NCBI RefSeq assembly: GCF_002887815.1
Contig: NZ_PDHO01000006.1
Span: forward strand, 124,001 to 188,000
Length of the DNA: 64,000 bases
Source of the DNA: Mycobacterium sp. ENV421
Lineage (GTDB): Bacteria; Actinomycetota; Actinomycetes; Mycobacteriales; Mycobacteriaceae
Reading direction: 5' to 3'
Part shown: positions 18,357 to 27,030 of the stretch, piece after piece
Numbering within the stretch: the stretch's first letter is position 1
Layout of the letters: every line of letters begins with the position of its first letter
Translations under genes and position numbers: made by a program
The notes under the pieces: generated by a model
The model's database searches: none
The model's input: the letters and a program-made list of their open reading frames with translations, nothing else
What the model was told of the DNA's origin: nothing

Positions 18357-21300
18357 TTACGGTGCCGCGCTGGCGACCAGCTCTTCGCCGCGCATCCGCT
18401 GGGAGATCACCGTGGTGATGCCGTCGCCCTGCATCGTCACGCCGTACAGCGCATCGGCGATCTCCATGGTCGGCTTCTGGTGGGTGATGACGATCAGCTG
18501 TGACTGTGACCGTAGCTGCTCGAACAGTCCGATCAGCCTGCGCAGATTCACGTCGTCGAGGGCAGCCTCGACCTCGTCCATGACGTAGAACGGCGACGGC
18601 CGGGCCCGGAAGATCGCCACCAGCATGGCCACCGCGGTCAGCGACTTCTCACCACCGGAGAGCAGCGAGAGCCGCTTGACCTTCTTGCCCGGCGGGCGGG
18701 CCTCCACCTCCACGCCGGTGGTCAGCAGATCGCTGGGGTCGGTCAGCAACAACCGGCCCTCACCGCCTGGGAACAACGTCGCGAACACCTGCTCGAACTC
18801 GCGCTCGACATCGGCGTACGCCTCGGCGAACACCTGCAGGATGCGTGCATCGACGTCGGCGATCACGTCGAGCAGATCCTTGCGGGCGGCCTTGACGTCT
18901 TCGAGCTGGGTGGACAGGAAGTTGTAGCGTTCCTCCAGCGCGGCGAACTCTTCCAGCGCAAGCGGATTCACCCGTCCCAGTTCGGACAGCTCGCGTTCGG
19001 CCCGCTTGGCCCGACGTTCCTGAGTCGGGCGGTCGAACCGCATCGGCGCGGGCGCCGAGACCTGCTCGCCGCGCTCCTTGGCCTGTTCGTATTCGGCCAT
19101 CTCCAGCTCCGACGGCGGCAGGGTCACGTCCGGGCCGTACTCGGCGATCAGATCGTCGGCGGACATACCGAACTGCTCCAACACCATCTGCTCGAGCTGT
19201 TCGATGCGCAGCGACGCCTGCGCCTTGGCCACCTCGTCGCGGTGCAGCGAATCGGTCAGCGCGGCGATCCGGCCGTTCAGCGCGGTGACTTCCTCGCGCG
19301 CAGCGGTCATCGCGGTGGCCCGTTCCTGCCGTTCGGCAGCGAGGGCGTCTCGGCGCCGGGATGCCGCTGCCACAACACCGGACAGGTGCCCGGCCACGCG
19401 TCGCCCGGCTTCGGCCACCGCGGCCGCGACTGCGGCGGCGTGCTCGCGGGCCGCGCGGGCGCGCTGGGCGCGAACCCGTGCCTCCCGCTCGGCCGCAGCG
19501 GCGCGCCGCAACGAATCCGCCCGCCCGCGAACGGCGTTCGCACGTTCCTCGGCGGTACGCACCGCCAGCCGCACCTCCACCTCGACGGCACGGGCTTCCT
19601 CCGCGGCGGACTGCATGTACTGGCGGTCCTCGGGCGCGTCGTCGACCTCGGTCGCCCCGTCCTGGGCGGCAGCCAGCCGGTTCTCGAGTTCGGTGAGCTC
19701 TTCCACCGTGCGCAACCGCCCGGCCTCGAGTTCGTCGCGCTGAGCCTGCTGGCGGCGCCACTCCCCCTCGGCGGCACGAGCTTCCTGCCCCAGCCTGCCG
19801 AGCTGTTCGTAGATCGCCGCGATCGCGGCGTCGGATTCGTTGAGCGCCGCAAGCGCCTGCTCGGCGGCGTCCTGACGCTCACCCTGTTCGGTGAGGGCAC
19901 CGGCCAGTGCGGCCGACAGCTCGGCGACCTGAGTCTCGGCCGCCGCGAGTTCGCGTGTGGCCTTGTCGATTTCGCCGGCGATCTCCAGTGTGCTCGGCTT
20001 GCGGTCGGAGCCGCCGCTTACCCACCCCGCGCCAACCAGGTCGCCTTCGAGGGTGACCGCACGCAGCGCTGGCCGCGCCGCGACCAGAGCCAGCGCGGCA
20101 CCCAGATCCTCGACGACGGCGACGTCGGCGAGCATCGCCGTCATGGCGCCCTGCAGTCGGCCCGGCGCCTCGATCAGATCCAGCGCCCACACCGCGCGCT
20201 CGGGCAACGAACCGGTCTGGCGCGGCGCAATCGGCCAGTCCCCCAACACGATCGCCGCCCGGCCACCGTCAGCGTCCTTGAGTGCTCGCACCGCCGAACT
20301 GGCGGCGTCGAAGTTCTCGGCGGCCACCGCGTCGGCCGCCGCGCCCAGCACCGCCGCCAACGCCCCCTCGTAGCCCGAACGCACCTTCACGAGATTGGCA
20401 ATGGTCCCGAAAAGTCCTGCGCCACCACGGTTTTCCGTCAGCCAGGCCGAGCCGTCCTTGCGCTCGAGCCCGACCGCCAACGCGTCGATGCGAGCCCGCA
20501 GGGAGGCCACCTGCCGTTCGGCGCTGCGCTCGGCGGCCTGCAATTCGGCCACCCGTTCGTCGGCCAGCCGCAGCGCGGTGATCGTACGGTCATGCTGTTC
20601 GTCGAGGCCGACCTCGCCCTGATCCAGTTCGCCGACCCGGCCCTGCACGGTCTCGAACTCGGCCCTGGCGTGCTGGGTGCGGGCGGCGGCCTCCTCGATC
20701 GCGGTGGTCAGCCGCGCGACACCCTCATCGATCGATTCGACCCGGGCGCGCACGGTCTCGACCTGACCGGCCAGCCGGGCGAGGCCTTCCCGGCGGTCGG
20801 CCTCGGCGCGCACCGCGGCCATGTGGGCACGTTCGGCTTCGGCGGCCGCGCGTTCGCGTTCTCCGAGCTCGGCACGGGCGAACTCGAGCCGCGATTGCGC
20901 TTCGGCCAGCTCTGCCAGCAGCTCCTGTTCCCGCGCGGCGACCTCGTCGGCCTCGGCTTCCAGCTCGTCGGGGTCCGGGCCGGTGCTCGCGGTGGGCTCG
21001 GTCTCGAGGTATTGCGCTCGCTCAGAAGCGATCCGGACGGTGGCGCTGACCCGTTCGGCCAGCGCCGACAGGCGGAACCAGGCCTGCTGGGCGGCGTCGG
21101 TGCGTTCGGACAGCGTGGCCACCGCGGCCTCATGTTCGGCCAGCGCCGCGCCGGCGACGTCCAGCCGTTTCGCGGCGTCGTCGTGCTCACGGCGCAACGT
21201 GGTCTCGGTGTCGTCGGCGCCGGCGAACTCGGCCCGCCGGGTGACCAGGTCGTCGGCGGCCAGCCGCAGCCGGGCGTCGCGCAGATCCGCCTGAATGGTC

Positions 21301-21947
21301 TGGGCTCGCCGCGCCATCTCGGCCTGGCGGCCCAAGGGCTTGAGCTGACGGCGCAGCTCGGTGGTCAAGTCGGTGAGCCGGGCCAGGTTGGCCGCCATCG
21401 AGTCGAGCTTGCGGACCGCCTTTTCCTTGCGTTTGCGGTGCTTGAGCACGCCGGCGGCCTCTTCGATGAAGGCCCGGCGGTCTTCTGGCCGCGACTCGAG
21501 GATCTGGGAGAGCCGGCCCTGGCCGACGATGACGTGCATCTCGCGGCCGATGCCGGAGTCGCTGAGCAGCTCCTGGACGTCCATCAGCCGGCAGCTGGTG
21601 CCGTTGATCTCGTACTCACCGGCGCCGTCGCGGAACATCCGCCGGGTGATCGACACCTCGGAGTACTCGATCGGCAGCGCGTTGTCGGAGTTGTCGATGG
21701 TCAGCGTCACCTCGGCGCGACCCAGCGGGGCCCGCGAGGAGGTGCCGGCGAAAATGACGTCTTCCATCTTGCCGCCGCGCAGGGTTTTCGCGCCCTGCTC
21801 GCCCATCACCCAGGCCAGCGCGTCGACGACATTGGACTTACCCGAGCCGTTCGGGCCCACCACGCAGGTGATGCCGGGCTCGAGGCGCAGAGTCGTCGCC
21901 GCGGCGAAGGACTTGAAGCCCTTCAGGGTCAGACTCTTGAGGTACAC
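18357..21947 (-). CDS. smc: Chromosome partition protein Smc
   Basis: The 1196-residue SMC ATPase forms dimers that compact and segregate the chromosome with ScpA/ScpB. The N-terminal head has [19 protein letters not shown] (Walker A). Two long heptad-rich coiled coils flank a hinge at about residues 510-660 ([23 protein letters not shown]). The C-terminal head has the signature [14 protein letters not shown] and Walker [14 protein letters not shown]. It starts at GTG. Downstream in the same direction lies the end of the convergent B12-protein gene, 11 bases away. Confidence 0.97.
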   Translation of the reverse strand: MYLKSLTLKGFKSFAAATTLRLEPGITCVVGPNGSGKSNVVDALAWVMGEQGAKTLRGGKMEDVIFAGTSSRAPLGRAEVTLTIDNSDNALPIEYSEVSITRRMFRDGAGEYEINGTSCRLMDVQELLSDSGIGREMHVIVGQGRLSQILESRPEDRRAFIEEAAGVLKHRKRKEKAVRKLDSMAANLARLTDLTTELRRQLKPLGRQAEMARRAQTIQADLRDARLRLAADDLVTRRAEFAGADDTETTLRREHDDAAKRLDVAGAALAEHEAAVATLSERTDAAQQAWFRLSALAERVSATVRIASERAQYLETEPTASTGPDPDELEAEADEVAAREQELLAELAEAQSRLEFARAELGERERAAAEAERAHMAAVRAEADRREGLARLAGQVETVRARVESIDEGVARLTTAIEEAAARTQHARAEFETVQGRVGELDQGEVGLDEQHDRTITALRLADERVAELQAAERSAERQVASLRARIDALAVGLERKDGSAWLTENRGGAGLFGTIANLVKVRSGYEGALAAVLGAAADAVAAENFDAASSAVRALKDADGGRAAIVLGDWPIAPRQTGSLPERAVWALDLIEAPGRLQGAMTAMLADVAVVEDLGAALALVAARPALRAVTLEGDLVGAGWVSGGSDRKPSTLEIAGEIDKATRELAAAETQVAELSAALAGALTEQGERQDAAEQALAALNESDAAIAAIYEQLGRLGQEARAAEGEWRRQQAQRDELEAGRLRTVEELTELENRLAAAQDGATEVDDAPEDRQYMQSAAEEARAVEVEVRLAVRTAEERANAVRGRADSLRRAAAAEREARVRAQRARAAREHAAAVAAAVAEAGRRVAGHLSGVVAAASRRRDALAAERQERATAMTAAREEVTALNGRIAALTDSLHRDEVAKAQASLRIEQLEQMVLEQFGMSADDLIAEYGPDVTLPPSELEMAEYEQAKERGEQVSAPAPMRFDRPTQERRAKRAERELSELGRVNPLALEEFAALEERYNFLSTQLEDVKAARKDLLDVIADVDARILQVFAEAYADVEREFEQVFATLFPGGEGRLLLTDPSDLLTTGVEVEARPPGKKVKRLSLLSGGEKSLTAVAMLVAIFRARPSPFYVMDEVEAALDDVNLRRLIGLFEQLRSQSQLIVITHQKPTMEIADALYGVTMQGDGITTVISQRMRGEELVASAAP

Positions 21948-21958
21948 GGCGTGCCAGA

Positions 21959-22240
21959 CTACCGCTCGCTAAAGCCTCTGATGGCTTCGCCGCGCGGTGA
22001 CCAATCGACAACAACCGTGTCGACGTGCCCCGGCGTTTTCCCACTATTGAGCAGCTGTAACAGCTGTTCACATGCGTCACGCGGGCCCTGCGCGACGACG
22101 AGCACCCGGCCATCGGCCTGATTGGCGGCATACCCGGTCAGACCGAGCTCCAGCGCGCGAGACCGGGTCCACCAGCGGAAACCCACGCCCTGGACGTGGC
22201 CGTGTACCCAGGCGGTCAGGCGGACGTCAGGATCGGCCAA
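21959..22240 (-). CDS. acyP: Acylphosphatase
   Basis: The 93-residue enzyme hydrolyses carboxyl-phosphate bonds. The acylphosphatase signature [12 protein letters not shown] (active-site Arg in GFRW) and [14 protein letters not shown] with the catalytic Asn are present. The start is a TTG at 22240, chosen because the protein then begins like its mycobacterial homologues. It overlaps the OsmC-family gene upstream by 14 bases and lies 11 bases before smc, so the genes are probably one transcript. Confidence 0.93.
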   Translation of the reverse strand: MADPDVRLTAWVHGHVQGVGFRWWTRSRALELGLTGYAANQADGRVLVVAQGPRDACEQLLQLLNSGKTPGHVDTVVVDWSPRGEAIRGFSER

Positions 22241-22643
22241 CGTCGTCCACCTCGAACCGGACCTCGGCGCCGGATTTCAGGGTGCGGCCCACCGTGCACA
22301 CCTGGTCGATCGCCCGGTTGACCACCACCACCAGCCGCTCGATCTCCTCGGCGGACAGCCCGGACAGGTCGATCTCGAGCTTCTCCTCCAGCAGCGGGTA
22401 GCGCTCCTGCTCCCGGTCCGCCGGTCCGGACACCCGGATCGTCGCCGGATAGTCGTCGCCGAGGCGACGGCGCAGCGGTTGATCGCTGCTCAGGCCGCTG
22501 CATCCGGCCAGCGCGATCTTGAGCAGCTCGCCGGGGGTGAAGACACCCTCGTCGGTCTCCGAGCCGATCAGCACCTCCGCGCCGCGGCTGCTGCGCCCGG
22601 TGTAGCGGCGGATGCCGGTGCGTTCCACCCACAGGTCAGTCAT
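22227..22643 (-). CDS. OsmC/Ohr-family protein
   Basis: This 138-residue protein belongs to the OsmC-like family of thiol peroxidases and corresponds in position to Rv2923c. The helix around [15 protein letters not shown] carries the family Cys, and a second Cys sits in [15 protein letters not shown], the two-cysteine pattern used to reduce organic hydroperoxides. ATG 22643 is selected because AAGGAAGGA lies just upstream. It is followed by acyP with a 14-base overlap and is separated from mutM by a gap filled by the repeat at 22655-22721. Confidence 0.85.
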   Translation of the reverse strand: MTDLWVERTGIRRYTGRSSRGAEVLIGSETDEGVFTPGELLKIALAGCSGLSSDQPLRRRLGDDYPATIRVSGPADREQERYPLLEEKLEIDLSGLSAEEIERLVVVVNRAIDQVCTVGRTLKSGAEVRFEVDDVGRS

Positions 22644-22654
22644 GGTTCCTTCCT

Positions 22655-22721
22655 TTGCGCCCAAACCGACGCTTGGGCGGGAAAGTGCGAGTAAATCACG
22701 CCAAAACGTCGATCTCGACGG
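22655..22721 (-). repeat. Dispersed intergenic repeat, copy A
   Basis: This 67-base segment fills the gap between mutM and the osmC-like gene and shares most of its length with 41012-41079. Common blocks are TTGCGCCCA, CGACG, TGGGCGG, AAAGT, CGAG and CGTCGATCTCG. CGCCCAA (22658-22664) pairs with TTGGGCG (22673-22679) across an 8-base loop. In copy B the last pair is C-G instead of A-T, so the hairpin is preserved by compensating changes. Confidence 0.8.
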
Positions 22722-22722
22722 T

Positions 22723-23586
22723 TCAACGCCGAGGACGCGGTTGGCCCGGTCTTCGTTGACACTGCGGGCAGTAGAACGACGAGCGGTTCATGAACTTCTC
22801 CCGCCGGATCGCGGTGCCGCAGCGCGGGCACGGCAGGTCTTCACGCCCGTAGACGTTCAACGACCGGTCGAAATACCCGGACTGCCCGTTGACGTTGACG
22901 TACAGCGAGTCGAACGAGGTGCCGCCCTGGCCGAGCGCTTCACGCATCACCTCTCCTGCGGCGTCGAGCAGCTCGCCGAGCTGCCGGCGGGTCAGGTTCT
23001 CGGCCAGCCGCGCGCCATTGATCTTGGCCCGCCACAGCGACTCGTCGGCGTAGATGTTGCCGATACCCGACACCACGGTCTGATCGAGCAGCTGCCGCTT
23101 GATCTCGGAGTGCTTGCGGCGCAACACCGTAACGACAGCATCGCGATCGAACCGGGGGTCCAGCGGATCGCGGGCGATGTGCGCCACCGGCTCGGGCACC
23201 CGAGCGCCGTCGACGTCGACCAGGTCGGCCAGCTGCCACCCGCCGAAGGTGCGTTGATCGACGAAACTCAGCGCGGTGCCGTCGTCGAGCAGTGCCGCGA
23301 TGCGCAGATGATTGGTGTTGGGTACCGGGCCCAGCAGCATCTGGCCGCTCATACCCAGGTGCACCACCAGTGCGGTTTCGTCATTCAGGGTGAGCCACAA
23401 GTACTTTCCGCGCCGATCGGTGCCGGTGATCTGCGCGTCGAGCAACCGGGCGGTCAGATCGGCCGCACCGGCCTCGTGCCTGCGCACGGCCCGGGGATGG
23501 TGCACTCGTACCGCGGAGATGGACCGGCCGGCGACGTGGGCTTGCAGGCCGCGCCGGACCACCTCGACCTCAGGTAGCTCAGGCAT
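22723..23586 (-). CDS. mutM: Formamidopyrimidine-DNA glycosylase
   Basis: The 287-residue base-excision repair enzyme removes 8-oxoguanine and formamidopyrimidines and nicks the strand. The mature N-terminus [13 protein letters not shown] supplies the catalytic Pro and Glu. GKYLWL holds the conserved Lys, GIGNIYADE is the helix-two-turn-helix, and the C-terminal zinc finger is CPRCG followed by FYCPQC. It lies in the rnc-mutM-osmC-acyP-smc transcription unit, 27 bases after rnc. Confidence 0.96.
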   Translation of the reverse strand: MPELPEVEVVRRGLQAHVAGRSISAVRVHHPRAVRRHEAGAADLTARLLDAQITGTDRRGKYLWLTLNDETALVVHLGMSGQMLLGPVPNTNHLRIAALLDDGTALSFVDQRTFGGWQLADLVDVDGARVPEPVAHIARDPLDPRFDRDAVVTVLRRKHSEIKRQLLDQTVVSGIGNIYADESLWRAKINGARLAENLTRRQLGELLDAAGEVMREALGQGGTSFDSLYVNVNGQSGYFDRSLNVYGREDLPCPRCGTAIRREKFMNRSSFYCPQCQRRPGQPRPRR

Positions 23587-23613
23587 CGCAGGAGCGCCGA
23601 ATGCGACTGTGGC

Positions 23614-24306
23614 TCAAGCGTTGTCCAGCGCGTTCCAGGCCGCGGCGGCGGCCTTCTGTTCGGCTTCCTTCTTCGACCGGCCGACGCCGTTGCCGTACTC
23701 GGTGTCCATCACCAGAACGACGGCGGTGAACTCCTTGTCGTGGTCGGGCCCGGTGGAGGTGACCACATAGGACGGCGGTCCCAGGCTGCGCGACGCGGTG
23801 AGCTCCTGCAGGCTGGTCTTCCAGTCCAGGCCGGCACCCAGCGTCGGCGCCGTGTCCAGCAGATTGCCGAAGAGCCGCAGGATCACGTCGCGCGCAACGT
23901 CGATACCGTGGTGCAGATACACCGCCCCCAGCAGTGATTCCATGCCATCGGCCAGGATGCTGGACTTGTCGGCTCCGCCGGTGTTGACTTCGCCGCGGCC
24001 CAGGAGCAGGTGTGCGCCCAGGCCCTCGTCGGTCAGGCCCCGTCCCACGTCGGCCAGCGCCTGGGTGTTGACGATGCTGGCGCGCAGCTTGGCCAGGTCG
24101 CCTTCGGTGCGTTCCGGGTGGCGATGGAACAGCTCGTCGGTGATCGTCAGGCCCAGCACCGCGTCGCCGAGGAACTCCAGGCGTTCATTGGTGGGCAGAC
24201 CGCCGTGCTCGTAGGCATAGCTGCGGTGGGTCAGCGCCAGCGTCAGCAGGTCTTCGGGCATGTCGACGCCGAGTGCGGCAAGCAGACTTTCGCGTGGCGG
24301 GCTCAC
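23614..24306 (-). CDS. rnc: Ribonuclease III
   Basis: The 230-residue endonuclease cuts double-stranded RNA in rRNA and mRNA processing. The catalytic domain has [14 protein letters not shown] (near residue 40) and the metal-binding [15 protein letters not shown] (near 116). A dsRNA-binding domain closes the protein ([18 protein letters not shown]). The start is GTG 24306, which overlaps the DUF177 stop by four bases (GTGA) and matches the usual length. Longer reading upstream lies inside the DUF177 gene. Confidence 0.96.
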   Translation of the reverse strand: MSPPRESLLAALGVDMPEDLLTLALTHRSYAYEHGGLPTNERLEFLGDAVLGLTITDELFHRHPERTEGDLAKLRASIVNTQALADVGRGLTDEGLGAHLLLGRGEVNTGGADKSSILADGMESLLGAVYLHHGIDVARDVILRLFGNLLDTAPTLGAGLDWKTSLQELTASRSLGPPSYVVTSTGPDHDKEFTAVVLVMDTEYGNGVGRSKKEAEQKAAAAAWNALDNA

Positions 24307-24902
24307 GACGGGCCGGCCCCCGGTTCGGGGGTGTCGGCGTCTGCTGCGGGGAACATGCCCGCCAGCTTGGCGAACCGCGGGTCGATCACGTCGTGGTGAT
24401 GGCCGGGTTCGGAGGCCAGCGCGACACCGCACTGCGGGCACAGCCCCGCACAGTCCTCGGTGCACAGCGGGGCGAACGGCAGGGCCAGCCCGACGGCGTC
24501 GACGATCGGCTGCTCCAGGTCGATGGTCTGGTCGACGACGTGGCCGACCTCGTCTTCCTCGGTGGTGGATTCCGTCGTGCTGTCGGGATAGGCGAACAGT
24601 TCGGTGAGCGAGATCTCGACGTCGCCGGTGACTTCGGTCAGGCAGCGGGAGCATTCACCCCGGGTCGGTGCGTAGACCGTGCCGGTGACCAGGACCCCCT
24701 CGGACACCGACTCCAGTCGCAGATCCAGAGTCAGGTCGGCGCCGGCTTCGATGGCCACCAGGTCCAGCCCGATTCGCGATGGGCTGGGCACCGTTTCGTG
24801 CAGCTCGAGCATCGAGCCGGGGCGCCGGCCCAAGCGGGAGATGTCGAGGACGAGCGGCGACCGGGGTTTGCGCTTCGTGTGAGCACTACGTGAAGTCGCC
24901 AT
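24303..24902 (-). CDS. DUF177 (YceD-family) protein
   Basis: The 199-residue protein belongs to the DUF177/YceD family, linked in bacteria and plastids to 23S rRNA accumulation. Cysteines GECSRC near residue 85 and [13 protein letters not shown] near 150 form a likely metal site. In many bacteria the next gene is rpmF (ribosomal protein L32), but here it is rnc, overlapping by four bases, as in other mycobacteria. The exact molecular role is not established. Confidence 0.9.
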   Translation of the reverse strand: MATSRSAHTKRKPRSPLVLDISRLGRRPGSMLELHETVPSPSRIGLDLVAIEAGADLTLDLRLESVSEGVLVTGTVYAPTRGECSRCLTEVTGDVEISLTELFAYPDSTTESTTEEDEVGHVVDQTIDLEQPIVDAVGLALPFAPLCTEDCAGLCPQCGVALASEPGHHHDVIDPRFAKLAGMFPAADADTPEPGAGPS

Positions 24903-24960
24903 GTTCCGATCTTAAAACCCGGCGCCGCGCGATCGCGTCAGTAGGCGCGGGCCGGGACGC

Positions 24961-25698
24961 TCAGCGCTGCGCGTAGTCGTGGGTGCCCGCGGCGGTGCGC
25001 AGTTGATGACGGCCGCGGCTCACCGAACGCAGCGTGCCGTTGAGGTAGTCCTCGAACTGGGCGAGCTTGTTGTCGACGTAGATGTCGCACTCGCCACGCA
25101 GCCGGTCGGCTTCGGCGTGGGCGGTGTCGATCAGCCGGGTCGACTCGGCGTTGGCCGACTGGACGACCTCGGTCTGCGAGACCAGCCGCTGCTGCTCCTT
25201 GATGCCTTCCTGCACGGCCTTCTCGTAGGAGATGTTGCCGCTCTCCACCAGCCGGTCGGCCTCGGCCTTGGCCCTGCTGGTGGCCGCTTCGTACTCACGC
25301 TTGGCGGTCGCGGCCAGACGGCTCGCCTCGTCGCGGGCCTCGGCGACCATGCGTTCGCTGTGCTGACGCGCCTCGGCGACCATCCGGTCGGCCTGCGACT
25401 TGGCGTCGGCGAGCAGCCGGTCGGCCTCGGCGCGGGCATGGCTCAGCAGGGAGTCGGCCTCGGCGGTCGAGTTCGCCACCATCGAGTCGGAGTGCTCTTT
25501 GGCCTCCCGCAGCAACGAATCGCGGGCGTCCAGCACATCCTGGGCGTCGTCGAGTTCACCCGGGATGGCGTCCTTGATGTCATCGAGGAGCTCCAGCACG
25601 TCACCGCGCGGCACCACGCAACCAGCCGTCATCGGAACGCCGCGGGCCTCTTCGACAATCGCGCTCAATTCATCGAGCGCTTCAAAAACTCGGTACAC
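24961..25698 (-). CDS. sepIVA: DivIVA-domain septation protein SepIVA
   Basis: The 245-residue protein is almost entirely helical. A DivIVA-like N-terminus (VYRVFEALDELSAIVEEARG) is followed by a long coiled coil of repeating SxADxLLxxAxxEAD-type heptads (residues about 55-215). It corresponds to Rv2927c (SepIVA/Wag31-like), which acts in mycobacterial septation and cell-wall growth. GTG 25698 is chosen because AGGAGGGTGG lies just upstream. It is transcribed alone, with 58 bases to DUF177 and a 233-base gap to coaD. Confidence 0.9.
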   Translation of the reverse strand: MYRVFEALDELSAIVEEARGVPMTAGCVVPRGDVLELLDDIKDAIPGELDDAQDVLDARDSLLREAKEHSDSMVANSTAEADSLLSHARAEADRLLADAKSQADRMVAEARQHSERMVAEARDEASRLAATAKREYEAATSRAKAEADRLVESGNISYEKAVQEGIKEQQRLVSQTEVVQSANAESTRLIDTAHAEADRLRGECDIYVDNKLAQFEDYLNGTLRSVSRGRHQLRTAAGTHDYAQR

Positions 25699-25816
25699 GG
25701 CGCCACCCTCCTGGGCGTAGTTGGTAGTGACCAGTGTGCCTGGTGTTACGCCTGTGACTGCGGTGGCGGCTCGGTGTGTCGGGCAGACTTTTCTGGCAAC
25801 CGCACCGGTCAGGGGC

Positions 25817-25844
25817 GTCTCGCCGACGATTATGTCGGCGAGAC
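25817..25844 (-). terminator. Perfect 11-bp hairpin between coaD and sepIVA
   Basis: GTCTCGCCGAC (25817-25827) and GTCGGCGAGAC (25834-25844) are perfect inverse complements around a 6-base loop. The site lies 88 bases downstream of the coaD stop, so it probably ends the pca-rsmD-coaD transcript. There is no U-tract, which is common for mycobacterial terminators. The rest of the 25699-25931 gap holds no gene that I can support. Confidence 0.6.
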
Positions 25845-25931
25845 ACTCCTCTGCACTGGAGAATCAGCGAGTGCGACTTCGGATTCGCCGAGCCCGGCGT
25901 GCCCCTGATCGGGCCGCACAGTCGTGACAGA

Positions 25932-26417
25932 TCAGCGGGCGCGCTGGGCCAGCTTGGCCTGCAGCCGGCGGTTCACCGACTCCGGCAGCAGTGCCGAGAC
26001 GTCACCGCCGAACATCGCAACCTCTTTGGCCAGCGACGAGGAGACGAACGAATACTCCGGTGTGGTGGCCACGAAGAAGGTGTCCACCCCGGCGATGTGC
26101 TTGTTCATCTGCGCCATCTGCAGCTCGTACTCGAAATCGGTTCCGGTGCGCAGACCTTTGACGATCGCGGTCATGCCGCGCTGTTTCACAAAGTCGACGA
26201 CCAGTCCCTGCCCCGACTCGGCGTGCAGATTCGGCAGATGGGCGCACGCCTCGGAGATCATCGCGATCCGCTCGTCGATGTCGAACATCCCGGACTTGTT
26301 GGGATTGATCAGCACCGCGACGATCACCTCGTCGAATTGCGCTGCGGCCCGCTCGAAAATGTCGACGTGACCCCGCGTCACCGGATCGAACGATCCCGGG
26401 CATACCGCGCCAGTCAT
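25932..26417 (-). CDS. coaD: Phosphopantetheine adenylyltransferase
   Basis: The 161-residue hexameric enzyme converts 4'-phosphopantetheine and ATP to dephospho-CoA, the penultimate step of CoA synthesis. The nucleotidyltransferase motif is [14 protein letters not shown] at the N-terminus, and the family's ATP-binding [14 protein letters not shown] lies near residue 125. It follows rsmD in the same direction. In M. tuberculosis the homologue Rv2965c borders the PDIM/PGL locus, which is missing here. Confidence 0.96.
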   Translation of the reverse strand: MTGAVCPGSFDPVTRGHVDIFERAAAQFDEVIVAVLINPNKSGMFDIDERIAMISEACAHLPNLHAESGQGLVVDFVKQRGMTAIVKGLRTGTDFEYELQMAQMNKHIAGVDTFFVATTPEYSFVSSSLAKEVAMFGGDVSALLPESVNRRLQAKLAQRAR

Positions 26418-26420
26418 ATG

Positions 26421-26462
26421 CGGCGCTCCTGCTCATCGCTACGCTCTGCGTCGTCGCCGCCG
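26421..26462 (-). repeat. Recurrent mycobacterial gene-junction sequence upstream of coaD
   Basis: On the minus strand the rsmD-coaD gap reads GACGACGCAGAGCGTAGCGA then TGAGCAGGAGCGCCGC just before the coaD ATG. From memory, closely similar sequences recur before many mycobacterial genes, where they include the ribosome binding site. Only one copy is visible in this window, so its status as a repeat rests on recollection. Confidence 0.35.
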
Positions 26463-26478
26463 GTCATGGGCAGTGACG

Positions 26479-27030
26479 CTAGCAGGCCGCGATCTCGATG
26501 CGGGTATCTCCGTATCGCCGGTTGTCCCAGGCCGTCCAGCCGGCCGGCCAGGTGAGTTCATCCGCGGAGGCCGGCCGCTCGATCACGACGACACTGTCCG
26601 ACCGAAGCCAGCCGTTGCGCTCCAAACTTGCGAGCACGGCCTCGATGTCGGCGCTGGACACCTCGTACGGCGGATCCGCCAGCACCAGGTCCACCGCTAC
26701 GTCGGTGCCCGCGGCGAGCACCGCGGCGACCGCCCCGCGGCGTACCGTCGCCCCGGGCAGACCCAACGTCGAGACATTTCGTTTGATGACAGCCGCTGCG
26801 CGCGAATCACTTTCGACGAACAGCGCCGCGGCCGCACCGCGCGACAGCGCTTCCAGGCCGAGCGCCCCCGAACCGGCGTAGAGGTCCAGCACCCGCAGAC
26901 CGTCGAAATCCCGCCGCGCGGCAAGGACATTGAACAGCGCCTCACGGACCCGGTCCGTGGTCGGCCGGGTACCCCGGGGCGGCACATCCAGGCGCCGTCC
27001 GCCGGCGCTGCCGCCGACGATGCGGGTCAG
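26479..27030 (-). CDS. rsmD: 16S rRNA (guanine966-N2)-methyltransferase RsmD
   Basis: The 183-residue SAM-dependent enzyme methylates G966 of 16S rRNA. Motifs are [15 protein letters not shown] and [16 protein letters not shown] at the N-terminus, the SAM site [20 protein letters not shown], and the catalytic LADPPY. The reading frame has no ATG, GTG or TTG where the family start belongs. The position aligned with the M. tuberculosis GTG start is CTG at 27030, preceded by GGGGGAG and overlapping the pca stop as CTGA. A start at the internal GTG of LDVPPRG would remove a conserved motif, so CTG initiation is preferred. Confidence 0.85.
   Translation of the reverse strand: MTRIVGGSAGGRRLDVPPRGTRPTTDRVREALFNVLAARRDFDGLRVLDLYAGSGALGLEALSRGAAAALFVESDSRAAAVIKRNVSTLGLPGATVRRGAVAAVLAAGTDVAVDLVLADPPYEVSSADIEAVLASLERNGWLRSDSVVVIERPASADELTWPAGWTAWDNRRYGDTRIEIAAC

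Noticed and set aside
19242..22121. A 959-residue open frame opposite smc
   Set aside because: It is a shadow of a high-GC gene on the other strand. The encoded protein is Gly/Arg/Gln-rich without a recognisable domain, while smc shows all SMC motifs.
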